A DNA stretch of 64,000 nt from Branchiostoma lanceolatum (taxonomy: Eukaryota; Chordata; Leptocardii; Amphioxiformes; Branchiostomatidae). Within the stretch, counting starts at the first letter, position 1. Each line of letters begins with the position of its first letter. This document shows positions 34,282-46,839 of the stretch, one piece after another. The stretch spans positions 7,477,501-7,541,500 of the forward strand of contig NC_089731.1 of NCBI RefSeq assembly GCF_035083965.1, in the 5' to 3' direction. Below the pieces are notes generated by a model, which had not been told where the DNA came from, did not search any database, and saw only the letters and a program-made list of their open reading frames with translations. A program made the position numbers and the translations under genes.

Positions 34282-37200
34282 CTATCCAGCAGTCCCCTCA
34301 TTACGACGATGGCCAGCTAGTTGGAACAGCACAACGCCCGCAAGAACCAAGACGGTCAGAGCAGTTATGGCCAACAGAGCAATGGGCAGCAGCACAGAAG
34401 ACGTTACCCCTCCTGAAAAAGGAAAAAGAAAAGAAAGAAAATGGAATGTTTTAGGGGATACAGAGCTGCCGAAATAACAAATGACAAAAAATGCGTCCGC
34501 CCCAGAAAAATCGCCAAAAAGTTACAATCAAACAAAAATTGTCACTAATGCTCGTACACAGAAGTTTAATGTATCTGTGGTTGTGTGGCATGGACATTAG
34601 ACTATATCTACTAACCGCTGTTATCTTCAGAGGCCTTTTCGTTCATGAATATCATGATAGGGCCGCTCATCACGTGATTGTTGTAGCCAGCTGACCTGCG
34701 CATGCGCTCTGATTGAGTGACGTTTGCTGACGTCACACACCCCTGAGAGCATCTGGACTGCGGGTCTGTAGCGTTACACACGATGGCGTCGCAGTGCAAG
34801 AACACCTAATTAGGAAGGGACACATTTAAACGTTACCTTTGACGGTAAACGGACTGTGCTCAAAATTTCGTTTTCAGTGTGATCTTTTCACCAATGTGAA
34901 ACTGAGTCGGTATTGATACATTCTGTTTGTTGGAAATATGGTGATTTTTTTTACTTTGATTTACCAGTGCGTTACGTCGCAAATTAAGAGACACTTGACT
35001 ATTGAAACGTTGATTTACGAGTTTGTTTGTTTATTAAGGTCTCCATTAGTTTTCAATTCTAACAGTCCGATCCATACAATAAAGTTTTGCGGGGTAGCTA
35101 ATTACATAACGTTACCTGTTCATTATCGGTAATGAACCTGAAGGCCCGGATGGTGAACCTGCTTTCTGTGACGTCAGGAGAAGAAACAAGAGTCACAGTA
35201 TCATCCACTGGACATCTGTTATGCAAAGTGGAGAGAACGAATCGAAAGTTTCATTGAAATTTTGTCCTCTCATCATAATATACATTATTTTCGCTATCGC
35301 TTCAGTATCAAGTTAGAAATTAAAAGTAGAATGGAACGACGTGATCTAACACTTAAACACAGTATGCAGAAGAAAAACATCCAGACTTTGCATGATGTAC
35401 AAAATGACTAATAAACTTGTGGACGTACCGACTGATAAGTATCTAATGTCAGCTCAGAAAAGGACTAGAAAGACCACAAATTTACAATCAACAATGCTAA
35501 TCAAAGGTCTGTCATGTCAGATAATTGTATTTTACCAGAGATCACAGCCGAACAGTACGTACCCGGCGACAACGAAGGGAAAGCCGGTCGTGTCGTCTGG
35601 GTCAGGCGAGGGAGTAGCTCTGCACGTCTGGAGTAACACCGCCAGTCCCTGGTCACCACCTAGGACTTTCACACCCACGTATAACGGTTCTCCCAGCTTC
35701 ACCTACAGTATAGATTCGCATGAAGAAAGAAAGAAGGAAGGAAAGAATGGGAAAAAAGGAAGGGAGGCCAAGAAAAACAAAACATGAACCTGTTGTCATG
35801 CGGAAAAAGGATAAGCTACGTAGACTGCAGCTGCGGAAGGTACCAAGAAGAAACTTTTGATTGTGATGAGAGGGGCTTAGTCACGTTTGGGACCGCATTC
35901 TTCCCAATGCAGCGCCACCTAGCATTGGGTAGTAACACCTAGTCTCTACCAGACTAACCGTGCCGGCTATTGGGAAATATTTGCCAGCGCCCGGGGAGTT
36001 TGCCATTAGAGGGTTTCATTCGCAGGCTAGGATTGCATATTGGACCCTCTCTCCGTAGCCGACTCCCTTCATACAATTCACTCTATTTGGCCAATTTCTA
36101 CTATCTTCCCAGCGATCCGCCGAGCCTGGTAGAGGCTAAGTAACACCAGTCAGTATTGCTCTAGGAAAGGTTGCAAAATCACTAACAAAACCTTGGCAAG
36201 TAAATATCTCTTGCCTATGAGTAAGGAACTTAACCAAATATCCCGAAGGTTTGTGTAAAAAGGAACACAGTCTAAAAATGATTGAAAGTTTTTCTTCCTC
36301 TTCTTACGCGAATGGGGAACTTTCCTTGGTCGTACACCCGTCGGAATGCGGACGTGGCGTACAGCCTCATCTCGAACCCCAGCCTGCCCGTGCCGCTATC
36401 CTGGAACTCAATGACGCGACTGTCGGGCTGGTAGTTGAACTTGGCCTGGACCACCCGCGGGTATCGGCACTGGACGGTGATGCGGACCTGAACGGTTTTA
36501 AGTAATATATTTGGATTTTGTACCACGTTAGGAACTGAGTGAACTGTAGATGTAGCAGTAATAGCGACAATCATTGAAAATAAGTAAATAATCTATCTAT
36601 CTATCTATATATATTTATATATATTTATATATATACAGATTAGTATGATCAAACGTTATTGCTTACGCTTTGAATCCGTGTAGCGATACCCTGGATGTAT
36701 ACCCGTCTGTTGGTGATGACGTTGGTGTAAATGATGTCATTACTGGTTACCTACGGACGTGAGAGAGAGCATAGTATTGTTTACGAATTGTTTAAAATTC
36801 ATTATCACACGGACTTCATTGCCTCTCGATGTTTAGCAAATCCTCTAAAAAGTACTATCAGTGGACCCATTTGTTAAAAGAAACATTTCCTTCTTAATGA
36901 TTCTATAGCTTGTAGAAGTAACGACAACTTTACGCAAAATGACAGTTACTCAAGCAATTGGATATGATTTTGGAAATGGTCAGACGTTTCAAGTAGCATC
37001 CAGTATACTTTTCGTCAGTGACAACTTTGTTGATGGGCATTTAGTATTGACTGATCAGAATCGATGACTATGATCGCTTACCAGCCTCCTGGTTCCACAG
37101 CCCCTAAGTGGTGTAGAGATGGATACGAAGGTTTCATTGCCGGTGACGTTACAAGACGGGTCCCGTAACTGTAGGTGCCCTGCCGGTAGACCCCCAACGT

Positions 37201-40200
37201 AGCCTCGTGGGATGTCTATCCGCATGCGGCTCTTCGTACAGGTAGTTACGACACCTGACGCTGGAAGATATCATATACATACATTATAAGGGTTCGCCTA
37301 AATGACGAAAACTACCTTAAACCACAAACTGTACCTAAATCAGAAGGAATTTGGGTAGATCTCAGTCGGTTATAAATGATTCTATAAAGGGTTGGAATTT
37401 ATCACCAAAGGCGTTTACATTCATGATGATATTCTTTTGAAAATATAGTCGTGATCATTTCATGATCTTTCATTTTAAAGCAAACAAAAAGGAATTTTCC
37501 GACGATTGTGATTAGCTCTGATCATGACGTGACATAAGTTAGTCAGTTACCCGTGCCACAGTGTGTTCCCTCCCAGCCTTGTTGACAGGCGCAGCGGTAA
37601 CCCTGACTCTCCGGGACGCACTCGCCCTCATGCTGACAGGGGCTGGGATCACATAGGTCTGTGGGAATTTCAAATTACGGAAAGAAAAACGTCGCACACT
37701 ATATCTAGACAATCGTACATGGATCATATATATTTTAATATTCAGTCTGTTCACACTACATACTAATAACAGTACATGGTAGCTGTGTAAATCTCTTACG
37801 ATCTACGGATGGTGTATTAAAAAAAAAACGGCGCAAAACTCACTTGTTTGGCAATTTCTACCAATGTAACCGATTGGACACGAACACGTGTAACCTCCGC
37901 CCGTATTGGTGCAGTTTGCTCGGTTGCGACAGGCTCCCAGACCACACTCGTCCACATCTTCTGTGTTTTCAACATCACCAAACAACACATGACAACAACA
38001 ACAACAAATAATTTATCATTGCACAAACATGATTGACATTGTATCTACGTTGACGGTATCCAACATACATGTCTGACCATCTAACATGGCGGACAATAAT
38101 TGCGTCATGGTCACGTGAGTGCAAGCACCTATTACGTAACAGGCTACGTCACTAGGTTTAGCAGACGCATTAAGTAGCCTGACGAATAAGTAGCTTGGTA
38201 AGAAATTACACTTTAAGCATTTCAGCAAATATGTATCTGTTACACATGTGTATTATGTGATTGTAAACCCTGCACCAATTCAGCACTAGAAAGGTTGCCT
38301 TCGCATGGGTAATTTCTGACCAATAAAGAACATTATTATCTTTATGGCATAGCATCACATACAAGAATGATACAAGCCTTTTGTTGTAAATCGTTGGAAA
38401 GAGTCTGAACACATGATTATGTCATCACCTTGACAGAATTCTCCTGTCCACCCAACAGCACAACTACAAGTGAAGTTACCAGCACCCGGTGAAGGTGACG
38501 TCACACAGGCTCCGTTGTTGCTACAAGAGGCATTGGCACAATCTAGAAAGAAACGGTCAGTGCTACAAATGTAGTAAAATTGCACCGCGATATCCGGATC
38601 CTAGTACATTTGCTTGTGTGTAGGAAAACATTCAAGAAGATACCCGACATATACAGATCGATTGTCAAGCAATAAAGTTAATGTAAGTTCATATGGCACA
38701 ACACCAGTTAAAATCATTTTGCAAAGAAGATAATTGAAGAAGAAACATAACGGTAACAAACTCCCCTCGACTATAAATAGCCTGTTATGTTGTATGTTTA
38801 TATTAACTTAAGTTGTAAGATGTGTGTAACTATGCAGATCTCACTTGAGCACACTGCGCCTGCGTTCTCTCCCACTGGGTTACAGTTGTGTATTCCCCAC
38901 TGGTTACTCCGGGGACAAGACTCGAGGGTGCTCTCCTTCCCAGAGCACTGAACATTGTCCAACCAATAGAATGTTGCTTTGCTGCTGCCGTTTCTGTACT
39001 TGGCAAACGCTGAGGCCTCACTTGCACTCTGATACCCTACATAGAAAATCATCATTTGAAAATCATCGTTTGATTTTCCCTTGACTTGAAATGAAATTAG
39101 GGACTCAATATAACCTGTCTCTGGGTCTGAATTAACTTAACTGAATAGTTACCCCCAAACCATCAACAACTGTAGGAGCAATCGTAAAATCTCCATGTGA
39201 TGTTCAATGTAAATAATGTTGTTTTTAATGGCCAGGGCTTCCCAGAAATTTACATCAGCATCTAGAAAGTTAATATTTTTCGTTGCATAAAGTACATTGA
39301 TATCGTTTGCTAGAGTAGATTAAACAAGAAAAAAACTGGCCTCGCAACCATCAGACAATATGGTGAGGATGAACAGGTGGTTGTGCGTGTAATGACTTGT
39401 ATAGACTTCGTTACGCCCTGCCATCCCCATCGTCACATTTGTATATCTTGCATGAAAACCGCCACAATTTTGTCACCCTATCCTTTGCTGTATAATAGCT
39501 AATGGCCACATTATTGTCCTATTTATTTTATCACTCGAAGTAAAAATCAAACCTTCCTGGATGCCGTTTAGATTACCAATAGGAAAAGCTTTTTAAAAAA
39601 GCTGGTAAAAATATCATGAGAAAGGTTTGTTACTATGTACCTAATTCCCGACAGACGACCGTTGCGTCCTTGATGTCCCAGTCGTCGTCACAGACCCCTC
39701 CCCATCTCCCGGAGTGGTACACCTCCACGTGACCTTCGTTCTCACGAGGACCTGACGTCAGGCGAACCAGACAGAAAACTGCACATACATGTACAGAAAC
39801 AAGAAGCACTTAAAAACTAGACGAATGTCCCCAGGGGGCCTGCATGGCTTTCTATCCTTTGCACTGCTGACTAACATTCCAAACATTCTTATTGGCTTAA
39901 AATGCCCGTGGACAGATTACTGTGCAATTCCTAGAATATTTGCAAACTGCACACAATACTATACCATTTGGCTCGACACTGAGGCGTCGCCAAAATAAAA
40001 TAAAAAACACTGGCACATGGAGAATGAGAAATTGCAGCTAAGGAAAAGATGAGCACATCAACCCATTCTCTTTTTCTTTGATTGGCAACGGTGTGGACAT
40101 TATCTGGCGACGTTATGAAAATATGTTCTCACCGCTCTCTCGTCTTGTTGTTCTAGGCATTGGCAGTACCAAACGACTATGAAGATTCGGAAAAAAAACG

Positions 40201-41192
40201 TCGGCCAACACAATTAAAGGCAACCAGCTGCAGGTAACGATGCAAGATCTATAATATGTGCAAGAGGAGGGTCACACAACTCAGTTACACATGATAAAGC
40301 GACTTGGTGCTCACTGCCAGAGTCATATTGCTGTTCATATGTCCTGGGCTGTTAATATAGATATATGGATCAGTATTCTGCCTTGTAAACATCTAGAACT
40401 CTAGTAAAAAGTCCACTCCAAGTCACCGAGAGGGTTGCTACTGTCATAATTTACAAAAATCTAGAAATTATTTGTGGAAGAGATTAGATTCTTTTGAAAT
40501 ATTTCGAATGTGATTTCAACTTTATGATCATTTCCCCGGTTTTCTAAAACTTTAGAAAAAATCATAATGAAAGTTGGTCAAAACTGATCTACTAGCTATA
40601 GTGGCTTAAAACTGAACCACTAGCGAGTCGAAACTGAACCATTAGTGGGTCAAAGCAAATTAATAACTTGAAAATGAAAGAAACTCAGTCCTTGATATTC
40701 GATGACTTCGATCTGTTTGGACGGAAAGATGTCATGATCATGTATCTTTGTACAAGGAGGTAATGTTGAAGTCAAACGAAACATCAGTCGGATTAGTGCC
40801 CCCCTCCCCACCTTTCTTGGCCAACCAACTGCTACAACTGGGACATGCGCGCGTTTATAGTCGATGATTTCTAAAAGCAGGCTCTATAACGTACATGTAT
40901 CTAACATCTACTCACTACAATCTACATTTATTAGTAAAAGGGTGCTCGATACAGGCTGAGTTTCGACTTGTACGTTCGACAAAGATTTGATACTCGCCTT
41001 GACCAATTGGCATGTAGGATCATGTAGGTAATATCTGCATCTGACTGATCAACATCAAAGCAGATCTTTATACTATTGCACCGTTTTCTGCTTCTTTACA
41101 GTAACACCTTGCTTACTTTAAGTAGAAAACGTGTAAAACTTACCATAAGATAGGCGACAGAGCAGCAAAACAGTCAGGACCGAGCGCTGCAT
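34282..41192 (-). CDS. SRCR-EGF-ZP type I membrane protein (13 exons)
   Basis: Exons: 41192-41144, 39778-39641, 39036-38845, 38542-38429, 37960-37844, 37658-37551, 37260-37082, 36750-36667, 36487-36308, 35702-35563, 35215-35116, 34805-34616, 34412-34282. Phases agree throughout, giving 573 aa. A signal peptide ([17 protein letters not shown]) is followed by one SRCR domain (about 20-125; [27 protein letters not shown]). Three EGF domains follow (127-164, 165-203 and 204-239), the second calcium-binding (DVDECG). Then comes a ZP domain (about 240-500; [15 protein letters not shown]), a furin-like RMRR site (501-504) and a transmembrane helix (about 535-561) with a short cytoplasmic end. ZP domains polymerise after cleavage at such a site; SRCR and EGF modules bind ligands. 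The architecture recalls DMBT1-like mucosal and egg-coat proteins. One domain per phase-1 exon set is typical of shuffled modules. Confidence 0.9.
35870..36200. repeat. Dispersed repeat interrupted by a 199-bp insertion
   Basis: Second copy of the repeat at 8,200-8,330 ('cttagtcacgtttgggaccg', then 'cattcttccca', 'gcagcgccacctagca'). It breaks off at 35,939 and resumes at 36,139 with 'agtaacaccagtcagtattg'. It sits in an intron of the SRCR-EGF-ZP gene. Confidence 0.8.
35940..36138. mobile_element. 199-bp TIR element with perfect 9-bp target duplication
   Basis: The left end TAGTCTCTACCAGACT and the right end AGCCTGGTAGAGGCTA are inverted repeats (14 of 16 match). The element is flanked directly by AGTAACACC at 35,931-35,939 and 36,139-36,147. 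A 9-bp duplication is typical of Mutator-like elements, so this is probably a non-autonomous MULE-type MITE (class by inference). It interrupts an older repeat whose unbroken copy lies at 8,200-8,330. Confidence 0.9.
36589..36638. repeat. (TATC)n and AT-rich microsatellite
   Basis: Four TATC-type units run into alternating 'atatatatttat' units. It lies in an intron of the SRCR-EGF-ZP gene. Confidence 0.85.
36945..37020. repeat. Half copy of the 9,061 inverted-repeat family
   Basis: 'gttactcaagcaattggat', 'ttttggaaatggtcagacgt' and 'gtagcatccagta' match the left arm and centre of the MITE at 9,061-9,203 with about 80-85% identity by eye. The right arm is absent. Confidence 0.65.
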
Positions 41193-41642
41193 GATGTTCC
41201 CAATCTTCAACTGGCTGCTCTGAGTTTATCAACAAGGTCGACTTGCTCAGCCGTTGAGGGCGCGGGAAAGTCGCACTGACTTCCTGTTTCAGGGACGTTT
41301 GTCTTTCAACAGCCCAGGCGCCAAGTCATAACATAAGGTTGACGGCTCACATAGTATATTGTCAGTAACTTATTAGGCCATGTTGATACGATTACATGGA
41401 TGACATCCCCTGGGAACTATAAGGAACAATGGATTCATAATTTTCGTTCTTTCACTTCTTGTTCTTTAACTTTGATTTTGGCATTACCAGCTGTTTTATG
41501 ACTTTCTTGTGCAACTCACGGCATATATTTCCTCAGCTGCTTTGTACAATTCACAACGGTTGTTTTTTTCTTTTAGAAAAGGACGAAACTTGATGTGCGC
41601 GCGGATGTCATTAATATCGAACAAACGTGGCCTAACATATTG
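41193..41642. other. Upstream region of the SRCR-EGF-ZP gene
   Basis: Probably the promoter of the minus-strand SRCR-EGF-ZP gene. No exact element can be assigned. Confidence 0.35.
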
Positions 41643-43700
41643 TTATGTTTAGCCATACCTAGTATGGCTCAACATATTGTTATGTTTAGCCATACCTAGT
41701 ATGGCTCAACATATTGTTTTTGTTCACGTTCTTCTTCTCCTGCCAAGTCTTCAAATGGAATCTACTCCGTCATTTTTGGGCCAAACGACCTGAAATTTGG
41801 CATGTAGGTAAAGATGGCAAATACCCTTAGGTGCTTTTTCATTTCTTTCGAAACAGGCCTTGAAAACATTTTTATGGAGGTTTTTTGGGGCATTTTTAGA
41901 CAATTTTTATATTTTGGGCTCCTGTGCCCTGGTATTGCTAGCAAGTTACCTGAAATTCGGTACAAGGGTGCTTTGAACATGTCCCTACAGGATTTCAATC
42001 ACAATTCTGGTGTACATCACTTCAGAATGCTTCATTTTGGGACTTTTGGACCCATTTTCAGACCAAAAACAGGCCAAAAGTGGTATCCACGTTCCATGTT
42101 CTATTTGCTGCTGGCCAAGGAATCCATGTTCTATCTAAGGATCCTCGCGTTCCATTTGCTACTGGCCAAAGAACACTGTTCTATTTAGGTCACCTGAGGT
42201 CATATTGCAGGAACACACGCAAGCCTTTGCAGTAAGAAGCTCTTGGGGTCTCACAGAACTTGTAGAGAGAGTTTTTGTACGGGTGATTTTGGAACAGTCC
42301 ATTTATGCATCAGGAGGGAGATTGTCGAAGTATAATGCTCTCGCAAATGTTGCCTTTCTACATACAGTTAATATTTCGATTTGCCCAGGTGTTATTTTGG
42401 GACAGCCCACTTCTTGCATGGGGAGGAGTATGGCTAAACATGCTGTATTTGCTCAGGGGCAAATGACGGCCTTTCTAGTTATGTTTAGCCATACCTAGTA
42501 TGGCTCAACATATTGTTTTTGTTCATGTTCTTCTTCTTCTTCTTCTTCTTCTCCTCCTGCCAAGTCTTCAAATGGAATCTACTCCGTCATTTTTGGGCCA
42601 AACGACCTGAAATTTGGCATGTAGGTAAAGATGGCAAATACCCTTAGGTGCTTTTTCATTTCTTTCGAAACAGGCCTTAAAAACATTTTTATGGAGTTTT
42701 TTTGGGGCATTTTTAGACAATTTTTATATTTTGGGCTCCTGTGCCCTGGTATTGCTAGCAAGTGACCTGGAATTCTGTACAAGGGTGCCTTGAACATGTC
42801 CCTACAGGATTTCAATCACAATTCTGGTGTACATCACTTCAGAATGCTTCATTTTGGGGACTTTTGGACCCATTTTCAGACCAAAAACAGGCCAAAAGTG
42901 GTATCCACGTTCCATGTTCTATTTGCTGCTGGCCAAGGAATCCATGTTCTATCTAAGGATCCCCGCGTTCCATTTGCTACTGGCCAAAGAACACTGTTCT
43001 ATTTAGGTCACCTGAGGTCATATTGCAGGAACACACGCAAGCCTTTGCAGTAAGAAGCTCTTGGGGTCTCACAGAACTTGTAGAGAGAGTTTTTGTACGG
43101 GTGATTTTGGAACAGTCCATTTATGCATCAGGAGGGAGATTGTCGAAGTATAATGCTCTCGCAAATGTTGCCTTTCTACATGCAGTTAATATTTCGATTT
43201 GCCCAGGTGTTATTTTGGGACAGCCCACTTCTTGCATGGGGAGGAGTATGGCTAAACATGCTGTATTTGCTCAGGGGCAAATGACGGCCTTTCTAGTTTT
43301 TGTTCATTATGTTTAGCCATACCTAGTATGGCTAAACATATTGTTTTTACTCATGTTTCTTCTTCTTCTTCTTCTTCTTCTTCTTCTTCTCCTCCTGTCA
43401 AATCTTCAAATCGATTCATCTCTGTCATTTTTTGACCAAATGACCTGAAATTTGGTACAGAGGTAATGTAGGCAAAAACCAATGTGCGTTCTTTTCCTTT
43501 TTTTGATATTGACCTTGAAAGTGATTTTATTGAGGTTTTTAGGCTATTTTTAGCATATCTTGGCCTCCTGCGCCCTGGTATTTCAACCGAATGACCTGAA
43601 ATTTGCTGTATATGTGGCTTGAACAAATATTTAAAGGACTACATTCCCATTTTTGGCATACATATCTTCAAAACGATCTATTTTGGGCTTTTTTGACAAT
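41643..43700 (+). repeat. Tandem ~0.8-kb units with a hairpin at each boundary
   Basis: Unit 1 (41,692-42,480) and unit 2 (42,481-43,308) are nearly identical. A diverged partial unit 3 follows to about 43,700. Each boundary carries a near-palindrome, 'tatgtttagccatac' and 'gtatggctcaacata' around CTA, which occurs four times (41,643, 41,691, 42,480, 43,308). Inside each unit two ~180-bp subrepeats share 'acctgaaatt(t/c)gg' and 'ctcctgtgccctggtat', and (CTT)n tracts sit near the start. Similar frames of 78 and 97 codons recur in each unit but look noncoding. The sequence is related in reverse to 59,900-62,050. Confidence 0.9.
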
Positions 43701-46700
43701 ATTTGCCACTTCTGTCACTTTCAATACTAATAGGCGCGCGGCATGCGGACGCGTCCATTTTGATATTGTGGGGGAGTAAGTTGAATGTATCATTATTGAT
43801 ATAGGGTAAGAACAAGGTATATAGGAATGTATGCCTAAACAAATATGTCAAAGTAGTTATAATATCATAAAATGTAGATAAAAAGGATATAACGCCGGGT
43901 TCAACACCTTTTGCTGTCGAACTTGCATACACATCCCCCCGCTGCATGTCGGTTGGAAAGCTTCTGCGGAATTTTCCATCACTAGTTAGCACGCTAGCAG
44001 ACGACACTCTGCGTCACGACCAACATTTTTCTATCGTCAGATAGCAGACAGTACTAACGTTACCAGGTAAGAAGGGTTTAAATATCCCGAATTCCTTCCC
44101 TACATTGTTATCTTACGTATAGAGATATTTTTGGTAATTGAGAACTCTAAATATTTTGTGTCGCTTTCGTTTAGTAAACACATTTGAAAATGCCCGCTCT
44201 GTAATTTTCCATTCATGGGACCGCAGGCAAGTGCTACACCGGCGTCGCAGTGTTTTCGGAATAAAATAATTACCGTTCTCCCTTTAAAACAACCGCCACC
44301 CAGAAAATCTTTACATTTCCAGTAGTAATAGTTACTTGACATTTAATTGATGAATACATTGATAAATTTGATTTCTTTTTGTAGTCACGTTTTATATGTG
44401 CGTATTACATTTTGTTGTTTTCATAATTAGCACGTTCGCACGCTGCAGACGACGGAATTTTCCATTCACGTGACAAGTGACCGCAGGCAAGTACTATACC
44501 ATCGTTTTTGGAATAAACCCCCAATCCGAAGACACTTTTGGGCCTTACCCTGGAATTTGTTTACATTTTTAGTAAATAATGGTTACCTTTTATTAAATAA
44601 AGAAATGAATAAAATATATTTCTTTTCGTGGTCACATTTCGTATGTTACGTTTTGTTGTGTTCCAGCATGTCAGAAACATTTAAATCGGCGGGTACAATA
44701 TTGATATAAGTTTCGAAACTATCACAACATATAGATTCATCTTTTGTTCGTACAGTTTCGAACATTGGTTAAATGAGCCATACGAAAGCAATTTACACGT
44801 CCCTGCTAAGTAGCTGATAGCACCTAATGATAGACCAATAAAGACGCCCCACCGCGAGAAGCCTGGCAGGCGATCGTAGGTGTTTTGTTTACTTTCGCGG
44901 TATCAAAAATTTCCACGTGAAGAACGCGGTTGGGTACTCCCAAAATCCTACTACGCCGGACAGAAAAGTTTCCATTAAATTTGTTAGAAATCTTGAATAG
45001 ATCTAGTTTTCTATTGTTAAAAATCCGTTTCAAGGAAACACGACACACACCACGCTACCGGCACGGTACGGGGGTGTCGCCAGCCGAACAAATTCCCCGC
45101 CGCTCACGTTAACCCGCACCCGTTGTTTACGTTTGGAAGAGGTGAGCTGAGAAACACAACGCTCGTTCAAACCTTACTACCGTTGACTGTCACGCCCTTC
45201 GAAGCGGTAAACTACAGTCCGAAGATTTCTGTGTGTCCTTCAACAACTACAGATAATCGAAGACTCGTCACTGCATGGCTAGCACAACAAAACAACGAGC
45301 GCGCTCAGCTTCTGTACTTATCGCCTCGGCAAAGTTTGGCGACAAGCTGGAAGTTTGCTTACGAGGAGGAAAGACCGGACGTAAACATTTTACGTGATTA
45401 TCGGGAAAACACCATGTTCCGTTGAACTGGGTGGTTAAACTGCAGTTTAGGAAATTTTATAACAGAAATTAAGTTAAATCAATGATTTTGTGAATGTTTA
45501 TTTCAGCATTAGTTATTCCAGATATTTTCAAACTCCAAATTCTTCAACACAACACGGGAGATCGATTCTCCTCAGACTGGCGCGCAACTCCTGACAAAAT
45601 TGATTGATGATCTCTCTGCCGCCGACTTCATACATGATCAAAGACATCAAAGGCGGGCGGAGGGCGGTGCGCAGGGAACTTGAATATATAATGTGGCGAA
45701 GTTGTTGCACAAGGAATTCTCACGCTGAGGGGTACATGAAATAATGTTTACAAAAACGACCTCTATGAATCGGGCCACATTCAGCAATGGTAGACGGATT
45801 CGGGGCATGCCGCGCAAAACACACGGTCTCACTGGGGACAGGCGTTTTGGTCCCGCACGTTGTCGCCGCTACGCGATCGAAAGCACGCCGCTGTCTGTCT
45901 CGGACCAACACGCGTCTCCCGTGATGTGTAGCGTCCACCAGGCTTTCCTGCGTACGGGCGTATGGATCGTAGAATTCGGCAAAAAAGGAATGATTAGGCC
46001 AGTAGAGTCAGTCCCCGGTAAGGTCAATGATTCGCCCGTTTGCGCTTGTAACGTTAAATGAATTTACCCTCTGGTGGTCAAACTTCACTGACAAACATTC
46101 TCCCTATTTTTATCATGAGCTTGCGTAGTTAGTCTGGTACTATTATGTGCCGGGAATGTTTATCTATCGCACGCCTTGGAAGGAAGTTCAACCATGATAA
46201 ATGGTCGGCCTTTGTGAAAATTTGGAATCCCATGCTGTTGATTTTCGTGATTGAATCTGTAAGAAAATATATTTTCATGTCGTTCATGTTTTTGGGACGG
46301 ACGCCGGGACGGGGTGAATTTTTTCTATCATAACATTTTCGTCCCGTCAGTAATGCAAATCGAATCGTGTTACACACGAGGCAAAACATTAAAAACGTGG
46401 GTCTAGTGGAGTGTTTTGGAGCGGGAAAATGCCGGATATTAGCGGTGCCGAACAGTGTACATCGTCGCGCGCGGGTGACGCTCCGTCAAAACAAATCCGC
46501 TGGTGGTCTAGCGTGGCCACCGAAAATAGACGGAAACACACAGGAGAACTTAGCACCTTCGTTTACGGGGCAATTGTGAAAATCTTTTGTTACAAATTGT
46601 TCGAACATTGAAACATTTGGATAGATGGTTTGAAACTGTTCTAAATAAAGAGATTTTTGTGAAGTTACGTTCGAAATGTTTCCAACATATGTTAAATAAG

Positions 46701-46839
46701 TTCAAACATGTTATAAGTTTTAATTCTTATTGTTTGAACAGTTTAGAACTATTGTGACTTAGACATTCTTTTAATCAAAATAGTTCAAACATATTACAAA
46801 TATTATATTAAAACCCTCTCGGTGACTTGGAACTGACTC
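43701..46839. other. Intergenic; no recognised gene
   Basis: Nothing with family resemblance. Plus-strand frames at 45,123-45,425 (100 codons) and 45,744-46,061 (105 codons) are the longest, with no splice context or homology I know. The stretch 44,800-46,100 is richer in CG dinucleotides than its flanks and could contain a promoter. Confidence 0.4.
44185..44668. repeat. Diverged ~260-bp duplication
   Basis: 'ttttccattca', 'gaccgcaggcaagt', 'gtttacatttttagta/ctttacatttccagta', 'ggtcaca/agtcacg' and 'acgttttgttgtg/acattttgttgttt' occur in the same order in 44,185-44,415 and 44,450-44,668. The copies are noncoding. Confidence 0.75.

Noticed and set aside
41762..43316. Repeated ORFs of 78 and 97 codons
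   Set aside because: They repeat only because the 0.8-kb units repeat; they have no homology and are broken in the third and fourth copies.
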